From assembly GCA_020630435.1 (NCBI GenBank), contig JAHDBJ010000002.1, positions 124,001-188,000 of the forward strand: a DNA stretch of 64,000 bases. The letters run 5' to 3'. Under the pieces are notes generated by a model. The model had not been told where the DNA came from. It did not search any database and saw only the letters and a program-made list of their open reading frames with translations. How positions within the stretch are numbered: position 1 is the stretch's first letter; the number at the start of each line of letters is the position of its first letter. This document shows positions 1 through 9,697 of this stretch, in pieces. Source of the stretch: Saprospiraceae bacterium (lineage in GTDB: Bacteria > Bacteroidota > Bacteroidia > Chitinophagales > Saprospiraceae). The position numbers and the translations under genes are program-made.

Positions 1-1400
1 CCTGCTTGAACGGTTAGTTTTTTTACTTTGAAATTGGTCAAAGCATAAGCTGCATAAGTAGACTGTATATTTTCAAAACTTTCTACTACTGGAACGAAAT
101 CTTGGTCAAATTCATTTCTTGTATTTTGAAGTTCTTGACGATTCCAAAGAAAACCGCTTTCAATTTTTAAATCATCATTGATAGTATTAGAAAAATCAAA
201 AGCAAGATTTGAAATCAAGGCATCATTATCTGCTCTATTATCTAAAACACCTAGATTGGGTCTAAAATCACTTTGTAGAATATTTGGATTTTTTGAAATT
301 TGAGCATCCAATTCTAAAAATCCTTTTTTATCATTGAAGTAATGGCGATAATTCGCATTTGTATTCATGGATATATGTGAGTGACTCGTGAAAGTCTCTT
401 GATAAGTCTCTGTATTATCTTGAAAAATAACAGATTGCTGATTTGGATCATGTCCATTGTCTCGATAGTCCAAACTAATAGAAAATTCATCATTATCCGT
501 TAAAAACCAATCTATACCGCCATTTATACTATAAATATTTCCTTCATCTTTGTAACTTGTATTTTGAGAAAATGGCTCTAGTCCTATTCGTTCTTTTGAA
601 AACTGTCTTTCAGAAAATCGTTTACGGTAAGAACCACCTAACTTAAAATTAACTTTCGAATGACCATATTGAAAGTTAACATTTGAGTTATAGCCTCCTA
701 GTGTATTGACGCCTAAATTTGTAGTAATGGAAAGGCCTTTTTGGACTTTTTTATGGGTAATTATATTGATAATACCTGTCAGCCCACTCGCTTGATATTT
801 GGCAGAAGGTGAAGTGATAATTTCAATTTTATTGATTTCGGCACTAGAAACTTGTTGCAATAACTCTGCATTACTTAAAGGTGAAGGTTTACCATTTACC
901 AAAATGTTGACATTATTATTTCCTCGTAAACTGATATTGCCATTTTCGTCTGCATCTACTTCCGACAATTGACCCAAAACGGTGGCAGCATCTCCACCGC
1001 TTGATAATAGATCTTTTCCCACATTAATGACTTTTTTATCAATTAACTGTTCGACAGTTGTTCGTTCAGCAGTCACAGTTACTTGACCTAGTTCGGTTAC
1101 AGCATTTTTTAGTTCAAAATCTAAAACCATATCGCCTTCTAGTGTAATATCCGATTCAATCTGCTCATACCCCATGAACGTAATGTTGAGCTTATAATTT
1201 CCTTTTTTATATTTTATCAAATATTCTCCTCCGTCATTGGTTGTTACTCCTTCTAGAAATTTACCCTCCATATCGTTAAGGAGAACTGTTGCATAAGGAA
1301 TAGATTCTTGGGTTTCAGCATCTTTAATTTGACCTTTTATTGATTGGGCAGAAACAGTAAAAGAACAAAGTAAGTATAGAAAAATTAGAATACATCTCAT
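1..1400 (-). CDS. TonB-dependent outer-membrane receptor, 3' end off the window
   Basis: Reading from an ATG at 1400, the frame stays open to the left edge (466 codons), so only the N-terminal part is seen. Residues 1-18 form a signal peptide ending in SVSA-type residues before Gln19. Residues 20-100 are a carboxypeptidase-regulatory-like beta-sandwich (IKGQIKDAETQESIPYATV). Residues 105-215 are a TonB plug, with the typical LRGNNNVNILVNGKPSPL and TSPSAKYQASGLTGIINI stretches. A beta-barrel follows. This layout is that of the OMP_b-brl_3 family, outer-membrane transporters energised by TonB in Bacteroidota. The substrate cannot be told. No SusD partner is visible on this side. A -7-like promoter element lies 66 bases upstream. 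Confidence 0.9.
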   Translation of the reverse strand, partial: MRCILIFLYLLCSFTVSAQSIKGQIKDAETQESIPYATVLLNDMEGKFLEGVTTNDGGEYLIKYKKGNYKLNITFMGYEQIESDITLEGDMVLDFELKNAVTELGQVTVTAERTTVEQLIDKKVINVGKDLLSSGGDAATVLGQLSEVDADENGNISLRGNNNVNILVNGKPSPLSNAELLQQVSSAEINKIEIITSPSAKYQASGLTGIINIITHKKVQKGLSITTNLGVNTLGGYNSNVNFQYGHSKVNFKLGGSYRKRFSERQFSKERIGLEPFSQNTSYKDEGNIYSINGGIDWFLTDNDEFSISLDYRDNGHDPNQQSVIFQDNTETYQETFTSHSHISMNTNANYRHYFNDKKGFLELDAQISKNPNILQSDFRPNLGVLDNRADNDALISNLAFDFSNTINDDLKIESGFLWNRQELQNTRNEFDQDFVPVVESFENIQSTYAAYALTNFKVKKLTVQA

Positions 1401-1791
1401 TATCAGCTTTATTTTATTTTATGGAAAAAATTATTAGAGCAGGCTCTATTAAATTTATTACAGAGCAAAGTTAAATAGAGTAAAAACCTCTTTTTCCCAA
1501 TCAGTTGTTAAGCATTGTTAATGGGCTGTTAATGAATAGTCCGTATAAAAATGAGTTATTATTTGATTATGAAAAATCTTGTTTTTTTATAGTTGTCAAA
1601 CCTTAGAATTAAAAACAAAGCAGGGTGATTTTAGTTTTTAATTGAGAAGTTTTTTAAATTGATATAAGCCAACCATAAGCTAAATTTAAAGGGTGTTGAT
1701 AATTGACAGAGATGTAGGTTTTTAGACACTTAACTCAATAATAAATCAAGCGTCTTAAAACTTAAAATAAGTAACCTGGAGAAACATTAAT
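1401..1791. other. Intergenic region between peptidase and TonB receptor
   Basis: About 390 bases without a gene. It holds the receptor's leader and putative promoter at the left. In the leader there is a short inverted repeat, TAGAGC...GCTCTA near 1434-1447. The rest is AT-rich sequence downstream of the peptidase gene, and I see no clear terminator in it. Confidence 0.6.
1466..1473 (-). promoter_or_regulatory. Bacteroidota -7 element for the TonB receptor
   Basis: On the minus strand this reads TAACTTTG, an exact match to the Bacteroidota TAnnTTTG element, about 66 bases before the receptor ATG. A TTG lies about 24 bases further upstream, slightly far for the -33 box. Such 8-mers arise by chance roughly once per 1.5 kb in DNA this AT-rich, so this is probable, not proven. 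Confidence 0.5.
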
Positions 1792-3111
1792 TTACTCTTT
1801 AGAATTAAGCAATTGCTCACCCAACAATAGAGATAAGGTATTGATAAAGTCTTTTTTCATAGCATTATTCATTTCAACGATACGAGCATTACCATGATGC
1901 TTTCCTAGTAGAACATATCGCTTTGCATTGGTCTTTTTACTAGGTTCTACACCAGTAGCTGTCCAAGTATCTAATTCACCATAGATGTATAAAAAATTAT
2001 TCCCATTTGTTTCTAGCCACTTATGGACTTTTTTATTGAATTCAGGATTATAACTTGCTTTTATGCCCTTCGGTACGAATGAGGCATGCGGATGCGGTTG
2101 CATTGGTAAAGCTGTTAGTAATCCTTTGAAGTCTTCGGTTTCATAAGCATAATATCCCATTTGAGTCGTTGCTTGATAATAATGAGCAGCGTAGGTATCC
2201 ATAGATTTATCACTATAAAAACTCAAGCCTATAATTTTTATAAAATGGTTAATATGTGTTTCACTATCATCAGAGGCTTTGGGTATATCTGAGCATTTTC
2301 CTCCCCATTGCCAAAAAGAAAAAGGATATTCCAAAATAGCATATTCGTAAGCAGCTTCGATGCCTCCCAAGTAATTAAATGTAAAACCATTTCCTTTTGC
2401 AAACCAATAGAGTAGAGGGAGTAGCTCTTTTTTATCTTTAAGCATCTTTTTTTGATAGGCTAGAATCTTTTGCCTACAAGCACTATCTCCAACATTATCT
2501 AAAAAATCATATATCCGAGTATCTTCATAGGCGTTATTTAGAGGAGCGACATAAGGAATACAAATATCAACATCATTTGGATAAAAATATTTATAGTAAA
2601 TGGTCGTTTGCCCTCCTTTACTAATTCCAGAACTAATCCATTTATTTTTTTTATAAATGGTTTTAAAAAGCATATTAATCTTATGTAAATCCGCTGTAGC
2701 TTGTTCTAAGTTAAGGTATTCCCATTGTAAGGAGTCAGGTTTAGAAGACCCAAAGAAGCGATGCTCTATGCTGATATAATTGGAGCGTGTCAAATCTTCA
2801 AGTTCTGTCGGCCCACTACCCAAGGAATAGCCATTGGTATTCATTAGTACAGGACGATCAAAACCACGATGTTTCAGAAATAAGTGTTGATAAAAATGCC
2901 CTTTGGATGGATTTTTATGATCAATCGGTTGCTTGATTTGGATGTTAAAAAAACGTAGGCTTTTATCCTTTTGTTCGACTTCTTCAAAGATAACATCAGG
3001 TAGTTCAAACAACATCGTTTTTATATCACTTGCAACAAGGGCAGCTTGTCCAAATGATAATGTAGAGATACCGATAAAGGCAGAGAGTAATAAGGAGATA
3101 ACTTTTTTCAT
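1792..3111 (-). CDS. Secreted serine peptidase, S37 (PS-10)-like
   Basis: The longer frame opens at 3189, but the ATG at 3111 begins a clean signal peptide (MKKVISLLLSAFIGISTLSFG), so I use it (439 aa). The mature protein has an alpha/beta-hydrolase layout: a nucleophile elbow GISKGG (Ser about residue 164), a late acidic residue in YGELDTWT (Asp about 381) and a His in GKHHGN (about 405). The spacing and the RSNYISIEHRFFGSSKP segment match the S28/S37 prolyl-aminopeptidase-like group; family S37 (Streptomyces PS-10 tripeptidyl aminopeptidase) fits best. It is probably exported to the periplasm or outside to trim peptides. No operon partner. Family assignment is by motif recall, so S28 is the main alternative. 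Confidence 0.75.
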   Translation of the reverse strand: MKKVISLLLSAFIGISTLSFGQAALVASDIKTMLFELPDVIFEEVEQKDKSLRFFNIQIKQPIDHKNPSKGHFYQHLFLKHRGFDRPVLMNTNGYSLGSGPTELEDLTRSNYISIEHRFFGSSKPDSLQWEYLNLEQATADLHKINMLFKTIYKKNKWISSGISKGGQTTIYYKYFYPNDVDICIPYVAPLNNAYEDTRIYDFLDNVGDSACRQKILAYQKKMLKDKKELLPLLYWFAKGNGFTFNYLGGIEAAYEYAILEYPFSFWQWGGKCSDIPKASDDSETHINHFIKIIGLSFYSDKSMDTYAAHYYQATTQMGYYAYETEDFKGLLTALPMQPHPHASFVPKGIKASYNPEFNKKVHKWLETNGNNFLYIYGELDTWTATGVEPSKKTNAKRYVLLGKHHGNARIVEMNNAMKKDFINTLSLLLGEQLLNSKE

Positions 3112-3240
3112 AATACGATTATATATGGTAATGGATTTTATTGGATAATACGAGTCTAAAGATAAACGATTCAAAAGTGAAATGCTCAAAAAATGGATGT
3201 TATCAAATTAAATATCCTGTAACAAAAGTTTATTGCAATT

Positions 3241-3340
3241 TTAAACAAGCAGATTTTTTTTCAGACCAAGGCGCAGCACAGTCTTATAGTCATAGCTGTC
3301 GGCGAGTATGCAGCAAAAGATGCCTTCAAGATTATAAGTA
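3241..3340. other. GC-richer islet between peptidase and smc
   Basis: Between about 3255 and 3335 the sequence is clearly richer in G+C (runs such as AAGGCGCAGCAC and TGTCGGCGAG) than the strongly AT-rich flanks. No convincing gene or perfect hairpin is present. It may be a fragment of a dispersed repeat or of imported DNA; no second copy was seen in this window. Confidence 0.35.
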
Positions 3341-3363
3341 ATTTATATTATAGTGTATTAAAA

Positions 3364-6300
3364 TTAAGCTACCAACTCTCTAAAATCAACAGGTACAACC
3401 GTAGAAACACCTAGTTCTTGCATCGTAACCCCATAGATAACATCAACGGCTGCCATTGTTTGTTTGTTATGTGTAACAATGATAAATTGAGAATCTTTAG
3501 AAAACTGCTTAATAATGCGATTAAATTTATCAATATTAGCATCGTCTAGAGGAGCATCAACCTCATCAAATATACAAAATGGAGCTGGTTTAAGTAGATA
3601 TAAAGAAAAAAGTAATGCTGTAGCCGTCAAGGTCTTCTCACCACCTGAGAGCTGGTCGATTGTCTGGGGGCGTTTTCCTTTAGGTTTTGCGGTAATTTTT
3701 ATTTTTGACTCTAGCGGGTTTTCAGGGTCATCTAATAACAAATCACAGTGGTCATTTTCAGAGAAAAGGCTACGGAAAACGTTCTTGAAATGCTCTCGGA
3801 CTTTCGTAAAGGCATCCATGAAATGTGTTGTTGCTGTTTCTTCAATTTCTTGGATAGTTTCTAGTAAGGAAACCTTAGCAGATTCAATATCATTTTTTTG
3901 TTCTGTTATAGTATCAAAACGGATTTTCATTTCATCAAAGGCCTCTACTGCCATTGGATTAATTTCACCATAATTATCGATGCGTTGCTTGAAACGCTTA
4001 ACTTTATCTTCCAACTCTGCTGCTGATAGATTAAGTGTCAATTCATTATTGATGACATCGTTGATCCCAATATTAAATTCTACCTTCAAGCGTTCACCTA
4101 TAGACGTTAGTTCTAGGCGTAAATCATTGTATTTTTCTTTAAGAGAAGCTATCAATTCTTGACAAGCTTGTCGTTCCCTATTTTTCTTCCGAAGTCCATC
4201 TTCAAGTTCATTGATTCCTCCACGAGACTGGTAATAATTCTGTTCTACTTCAGTCAAATTAGCTTCTTTCTCTCGTTTTTGATCATAGGCTTCTAGCAAC
4301 GTTTTTTGTAAGGTATCTATATCAGTTTGAACTTGCTGAAGCTCTATGTCGGAATGCTCAAAAGCGGTTTGATCGTTTTTTAATTTTGTTCTTAACTCTT
4401 CAATTTGTCGTTCTCTAAAGGAAAGCTCTTTTTGAATAGTATTGATTTTATTCTGTTGTTGAATAAAGGTAATATTCTTTTGATTGAAGGCCTGAGAGGC
4501 TTCTGTTAATTGATCGGCTACTAAACGATAAGAACCATCCATTTGGGAGATTTGCTCCTTTGAAGTCCTTGCATTTTGTTTTTTGATAATCAATTCTTTA
4601 TCTAAGACGGCATTGTCTTTATCAAAAATATTTATTTTTTCTAATGCTTGTGCTTTCTTAGCATTGGCTTCATTTAAGAAAGACTCAAAATTTTCCATTC
4701 TCGTTTTTAAAGAAACAAATTTTTGGGAAAGTTGATTTAACTGTTGTGTCTCTGTTTTAATCTCTCGTGCTTTATCAGCAGATTTTAGATTGTTGATCTT
4801 ATCTTTTAAATGAAAATGCTGTTGAGATAAATCGTTATGCTGTTTTTCTAAAGATTCGATTTCCTGTTTTAGGATTTCCATATTTTTCTTACGACCAATT
4901 CGTTTCCCTTCAAATAAGCCTACAGAACCTCCAGAAATACTAAACTTTCGCTGAATGTATTTTCCTGATTTTGATAGAAAAATTAAATTATCATTATCAA
5001 TATTATTAATTAATCGTTCGTCATCGACAAGTAAAACATTATCCAATAAAAAGCCAAATAACTTGCGATAAGGTGCATCCACTTGTACCAAATCTAAGGC
5101 TCTCTTTGTATTCGGATGTGTTAAAAGTGGAGAATTATAATCTTCAAAAGCATCTAAAATAAAAAAGTTGGCTTTTCCCTTTTGAGCATTGCTTAAAAGT
5201 TCTATTGCTTCTTGTGCTTCCTCAAAATTTTTGACAACATAATAATTGAGATAACCTTCTAGAAAATTCTCAATAGGCACACGATATTCTTCATCGGTAT
5301 AAATAAGGTCGGACAATAGAGGTGCTTTCTTTTTCCATGTTTTTTCCTTACTCAAAAACTGGATAGACTCGGGAAAACCTTCTAAATTTTCTACCAAACT
5401 TTTAATGAGTTTATACTCATTTTGTTTCGCATCTTTTTTTCGATTGACAACAGCAATTTTTTTGACCAGTTCTTCTATAGATGTTTCCGTTTTTGTTATC
5501 TCAACCTGTCGATTATCTTCTGCTTGCTGTAAGGTTTCTATTTTTTGGGTAGCTGCTTTTTGTAGTTGTTCTACTTGAGTAAGTTTTTCCGAAATCGTAT
5601 TAATTTCGCCTTGTCTTTGTTCAATCTCTATATTGATTCTATCAATATCCAAACGTAAATTTTCACTTTGACTGGCTTGAATGGCTTTTTTCTTCTCTAG
5701 CTCAAAGACCGCTTGTTCCAAGCCCTGTTGTTGTTGCATAAATTCATCCAACTCTGATTTCAAAGAGCCGTGACTATTCCTTACGGACTCTAGATTCTTT
5801 TCGAGTTCTTCTAATTGGTCTTCTAGTTGTTGTTCAATCAATTTTTCTTCATTGATACGGGTACGATAAGTCTCTATCGATAACTCGAGCTCTTCGATCT
5901 TTTCACTAGAGCTTCGGATTTGAATTTCTAGATTTGATTTGTTTTGGGTAATAAATGTTTGTTTTTGAGCATAAACCTTTTGGTCATTCTCCTTCCCACG
6001 AATTTGTCCAACAAGATTGTTTAACTCTCGTTGTCGCTCGGTAAGTGCTTTTTCTTTGTCTAGATTTGTTCGTTTTGCTTCTTCTAGAGCTGCTTCTAAA
6101 TTATGATGCTCTTTACCAAGTGTAATGAGTGTATCACTTTGTTCTTGAATCTGTTGTTTGACCTTATTATATTGTTCTTTATAATTACTTAAACGTAGAA
6201 CTGCAAATTCAATACTATAAGTTTTATAATCTTTTTTTAATTCAAAATATTTTTTAGCTCTCTTTGCTTGTTTCTCTAAGGTTTTTAAATTTCCTTCTAT

Positions 6301-6891
6301 TTCAAATAATAAATCCTCAACCCGTTCTAAATCTGCGGACGTAGACTTGAGTTTGTTCATGGTCTCCCGCTTACGGATTTTATATTTAGAAATCCCCGAA
6401 GCTTGTTCAAATAATTTTCTACGAGAATTATCTTTATCGTTTAAAAGGTCATCTACCATCCCAAGCGCAATAATAGCATAAGAATCAGAACCGATTCCCG
6501 TATCCATAAAAAGATTAGAGATGTCTTTTAGTCGGCATTGTACATCATTGAGTCGGTATTCACTTTCTCCGCTGCGGTACAGCATTCGAGTGATGGTAAC
6601 CGTACTGTATTCAGTAGGCAGGATATTTTTTGTATTGTCAAAGGTTAGGGAAACCTGTGCTAGTCCTCCTTCCTTTCGCTGCTTAGTACCATTAAAAATG
6701 ACATTAGACATTTTGTCTGAACGCAATTGGCTACTCTTTTGTTCTCCTAATACCCAACGCATTGCATCCACAACGTTTGATTTACCACAACCATTGGGCC
6801 CTACTATTCCAATAACATCCTCATTAAAATTGATGACGGTTTGGTCAGCAAAACTCTTGAACCCCTTTATTTCTAGTGTTTTTAAACGCAT
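3364..6891 (-). CDS. smc: Chromosome segregation ATPase SMC
   Basis: This is a structural maintenance of chromosomes protein, which compacts and segregates DNA with ScpA/ScpB. The ATG at 6891 (1175 aa) starts the conserved MRLKTLEIKGFKSF; an ATG seven codons upstream is possible but adds a non-conserved tail. Walker A is GPNGCGKS (residues 31-38). Long coiled coils flank a central hinge around residues 510-660. The C-terminal head has the ABC signature LSGGEKTLTATALLFS and Walker B FCIFDEVDAPLDDAN. Length and order are normal for bacterial SMC. It stands alone on this strand, with no scpAB beside it. Very confident. Confidence 0.98.
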   Translation of the reverse strand: MRLKTLEIKGFKSFADQTVINFNEDVIGIVGPNGCGKSNVVDAMRWVLGEQKSSQLRSDKMSNVIFNGTKQRKEGGLAQVSLTFDNTKNILPTEYSTVTITRMLYRSGESEYRLNDVQCRLKDISNLFMDTGIGSDSYAIIALGMVDDLLNDKDNSRRKLFEQASGISKYKIRKRETMNKLKSTSADLERVEDLLFEIEGNLKTLEKQAKRAKKYFELKKDYKTYSIEFAVLRLSNYKEQYNKVKQQIQEQSDTLITLGKEHHNLEAALEEAKRTNLDKEKALTERQRELNNLVGQIRGKENDQKVYAQKQTFITQNKSNLEIQIRSSSEKIEELELSIETYRTRINEEKLIEQQLEDQLEELEKNLESVRNSHGSLKSELDEFMQQQQGLEQAVFELEKKKAIQASQSENLRLDIDRINIEIEQRQGEINTISEKLTQVEQLQKAATQKIETLQQAEDNRQVEITKTETSIEELVKKIAVVNRKKDAKQNEYKLIKSLVENLEGFPESIQFLSKEKTWKKKAPLLSDLIYTDEEYRVPIENFLEGYLNYYVVKNFEEAQEAIELLSNAQKGKANFFILDAFEDYNSPLLTHPNTKRALDLVQVDAPYRKLFGFLLDNVLLVDDERLINNIDNDNLIFLSKSGKYIQRKFSISGGSVGLFEGKRIGRKKNMEILKQEIESLEKQHNDLSQQHFHLKDKINNLKSADKAREIKTETQQLNQLSQKFVSLKTRMENFESFLNEANAKKAQALEKINIFDKDNAVLDKELIIKKQNARTSKEQISQMDGSYRLVADQLTEASQAFNQKNITFIQQQNKINTIQKELSFRERQIEELRTKLKNDQTAFEHSDIELQQVQTDIDTLQKTLLEAYDQKREKEANLTEVEQNYYQSRGGINELEDGLRKKNRERQACQELIASLKEKYNDLRLELTSIGERLKVEFNIGINDVINNELTLNLSAAELEDKVKRFKQRIDNYGEINPMAVEAFDEMKIRFDTITEQKNDIESAKVSLLETIQEIEETATTHFMDAFTKVREHFKNVFRSLFSENDHCDLLLDDPENPLESKIKITAKPKGKRPQTIDQLSGGEKTLTATALLFSLYLLKPAPFCIFDEVDAPLDDANIDKFNRIIKQFSKDSQFIIVTHNKQTMAAVDVIYGVTMQELGVSTVVPVDFRELVA

Positions 6892-7086
6892 TTTTATACC
6901 ATTGGCTCTCAAAAAGCGTGTAAAAATAGAAAAAAAATAGCTTTTTTTAGTATGGTTTATCCAATTAAAATTGGAAGAATATAAAATTTTACAAATAGAA
7001 TTTTATAAAATAACCTAAACTTAAAATAAGTCTATTTTGTTACTTTTCATATAGGTTCGAAGGAGAAAAATTATGCAAAAAATAGT

Positions 7087-7094
7087 TAACTTTG
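7087..7094 (+). promoter_or_regulatory. Bacteroidota -7 element upstream of the E1 gene
   Basis: TAACTTTG is an exact TAnnTTTG match 65 bases before the ATG of the 2-oxoacid dehydrogenase gene. No clear -33 TTTG is seen at the usual 17-23 base spacing, so support rests on the -7 box and its location. Confidence 0.5.
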
Positions 7095-7159
7095 TAGCAT
7101 AAACTAGAGACTAATTACTAAACATACGTTTCCCTAAAACCAAATTTAAACCCTTTTTT

Positions 7160-9583
7160 ATGATCGATCTTCCACCTTCAGAGGCTAAAACTTCAAGAGA
7201 AAATGTTTTCAAACTAGAAGTTTTGAAGGATTATAGAATTTGTGTGCTGAGTAGGGAAACAAGTCTTTTGGCTAGAAAAGAAGTGCTTACAGGAAAAGCT
7301 AAATTTGGTATTGTAGGGGATGGTAAAGAAGTTCCACAAGTAGCGATGGCAAGAGCTTTCAAAAAAGGTGATTTTAGAGCTGGATACTACAGGGATCAAA
7401 CTTTTATGTTTGCTTTGGGATTACTTACTGTTGAACAGTTTTTTGCTCAACTTTATGCTGATTCTGAAAATGATCCTTTTTCTAGTGGTAGACAAATGAA
7501 TTGTCATTTTGCTACTGCTCTAATAGATAAAGAAGGAAACTGGACGGCACATAAAGATTTATACAACATCACCTCCGATATATCCTGTACGGCAGGACAA
7601 GTAGCTAGGGCAGTTGGGTTAGGTCTAGCATCCAAAAAGTATCGTAATAGTGAAACGCTTCAAAATACGACTGACTTCTCCAATAATGGAGATGAAGTTT
7701 GTTTTTGTACAATAGGGGATGCAAGTACATCAGAAGGTGCATTCTGGGAAGCAGTTAATGCTGCAGGCGTACTTCAAATCCCCTTAGCTATCTCTATTTG
7801 GGATGATGGTTATGGTATTTCTGTACCAACGAAATATCAAACGACAAAAGGTAGTATTTCGGAGGTGTTATCAGGCTTTTTACCAGATAAAGAAGGAAAT
7901 GGCATTGATATTTATGTTGCGGATGGTTGGGATTATCCCATTTTATGTGAGATGTATGAAAAGTACATAGAGCAAGTTCGAAAAACACACCGACCTGCGA
8001 TTTTTCATATAAGAGAATTGACACAGCCGCAAGGGCATTCTACTTCTGGTTCTCATGAACGTTATAAACCAAAAGAACGACTAGAATGGGAAAAAAAGCA
8101 TGATTGTAATTTGGTGATGCGCCAATGGATAATTGAAAACGGAATCGCATCTTCAGAGGAATTAGAAATATTAGAAAAAGAAATCAAAAAAGAGGTTCGA
8201 GAAGCTAAGAATAGAGCTTGGAAAGCCTATATAGATCCGATTAGAGAAAGTATTAAATATGTACTTTCTATCTATAAAATAGTTGTTGAAAAAGAAAATA
8301 ATACAGGTTTAACAAGACAGATCTCAATTGAGTTGGAAACGGCAATAGATCCAGTATTAAAAGATCTAGTTAAGAATGTTCGTAAGATGCTGATTGCAAT
8401 GGGAGGAAAAGGATATGAAGAAGAGAAAGCATTAAAAGATTGGTATGATAAAACCTTAACTCAGGTACACAATAACTTACACACGAATTTATATAGTGAA
8501 AGTGGCAAGTCTGCTTTGAGTGTTCCAGTTATACGCCCTGAATTCGATGAGGATAGTCAAAGTCCTAGAAAAAATGGTTATGAAATATTAAATCGCTTTT
8601 TTGATATTGCTTTAGAGAAATATCCTAATTTATTTGCTTTCGGAGAGGATGTTGGTCAAATTGGTGATGTTAATCAAGGTTTTGCAGGATTGCAAGCGAA
8701 ATATGGAGTAGAAAGAGTAGAAGATACAGGGATAAGAGAATGGACGATAATGGGGCAAGCAATAGGGATGGCTATGAGAGGATTACGACCAATAGCAGAA
8801 ATTCAATATTTAGATTATCTTTTATATGGATTAGCTCCACTCTCAGATGATTTGGCTACCCTACGATATAGAAGCAACGGTTTACAAACGGCTCCTGCAA
8901 TAATTCGTACTCGTGGACATCGATTAGAAGGAATATGGCATGCAGGTTCTCCAATGGGGATGATTTTGAATTCTTTAAGAGGTCTTTATGTAATTGTTCC
9001 TAGAAACATGGTACAAGCTGCGGGGTTTTATAATACAATGTTACAATCAAATGATCCTGCTATTATAATAGAATGTTTGAATGGTTATCGCCTGAAAGAA
9101 AAAATGCCACTAAATATAGGTGAATATACGATTCCACTGGGTGTTCCAGATGTATTAAAACAGGGTACAGATGTAACACTTGTAACGTATGGTTCTTGTG
9201 TCAGGGTTGCTCAAGAAGCAGTTAGAATATTGGAACAACACAATATTTCGATAGAAATTATTGATGTTCAAACATTATTACCTTTTGATTTAGAACACTC
9301 TATCGTTGAGTCTGTCAAAAAAACAAATCGGCTTGTAGTTTTGGACGAAGATGTTCCAGGTGGGGCATCTGCTTATATTCTTAGAGAGGTTTTAGAAGTA
9401 CAAAATGCTTATCAATACCTCGATTCTCCTCCTAGAACAATTACAGCAAAAGCTCATCGACCAGCTTATGGTTCGGATGGTGATTACTTTTCAAAACCTA
9501 ATGCAGAAGATGTTTTCGAGACAATTTATGCTTTGATGTATGAGTCAAATCCAAGTGGCAGAAATAGAATGTTTTTTATCTAA
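7160..9583 (+). CDS. 2-oxoacid dehydrogenase E1, fused alpha-beta subunits
   Basis: This is the thiamine-diphosphate-dependent E1 component of a 2-oxoacid dehydrogenase complex, with both subunits in one 807-residue chain. The alpha half (about 1-450) has the ThDP motif region GDASTSEG (186-193) through WDDGYGIS (214-221). The beta half (about 470-807) starts at NGYEILNRFF and has AFGEDVGQIGDVNQGF and the C-terminal VVLDEDVPGGASAYILRE. The fusion and the GDA/DD variant of the classical GDG/NN motif are the usual form in Bacteroidota proteins of this group. It probably decarboxylates branched-chain 2-oxoacids or pyruvate and passes the acyl group to a lipoyl E2 encoded elsewhere. Substrate choice cannot be read from the sequence. 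Confidence 0.9.
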   Translation: MIDLPPSEAKTSRENVFKLEVLKDYRICVLSRETSLLARKEVLTGKAKFGIVGDGKEVPQVAMARAFKKGDFRAGYYRDQTFMFALGLLTVEQFFAQLYADSENDPFSSGRQMNCHFATALIDKEGNWTAHKDLYNITSDISCTAGQVARAVGLGLASKKYRNSETLQNTTDFSNNGDEVCFCTIGDASTSEGAFWEAVNAAGVLQIPLAISIWDDGYGISVPTKYQTTKGSISEVLSGFLPDKEGNGIDIYVADGWDYPILCEMYEKYIEQVRKTHRPAIFHIRELTQPQGHSTSGSHERYKPKERLEWEKKHDCNLVMRQWIIENGIASSEELEILEKEIKKEVREAKNRAWKAYIDPIRESIKYVLSIYKIVVEKENNTGLTRQISIELETAIDPVLKDLVKNVRKMLIAMGGKGYEEEKALKDWYDKTLTQVHNNLHTNLYSESGKSALSVPVIRPEFDEDSQSPRKNGYEILNRFFDIALEKYPNLFAFGEDVGQIGDVNQGFAGLQAKYGVERVEDTGIREWTIMGQAIGMAMRGLRPIAEIQYLDYLLYGLAPLSDDLATLRYRSNGLQTAPAIIRTRGHRLEGIWHAGSPMGMILNSLRGLYVIVPRNMVQAAGFYNTMLQSNDPAIIIECLNGYRLKEKMPLNIGEYTIPLGVPDVLKQGTDVTLVTYGSCVRVAQEAVRILEQHNISIEIIDVQTLLPFDLEHSIVESVKKTNRLVVLDEDVPGGASAYILREVLEVQNAYQYLDSPPRTITAKAHRPAYGSDGDYFSKPNAEDVFETIYALMYESNPSGRNRMFFI

Positions 9584-9697
9584 AACGATATTGTATTTGA
9601 TTGATTTCTTCTAATTACTCCTTTGGATTTGTCTTACCTTAACTAATTTTCTTTTTTTCCTTTTGGAAAGTATAGGATTTTTTATTTATTTAATCTA

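Noticed and set aside
3141-3341. 66-codon plus-strand frame between peptidase and smc
   Set aside because: No start context, no family, and it crosses a compositional break; it is unlikely to be a gene.
7160-9583. E1 enzyme with an altered ThDP motif as a novel enzyme
   Set aside because: The GDAST...WDDGYG variant is the normal form for fused E1 proteins in Bacteroidota, so it is not a sign of novelty.
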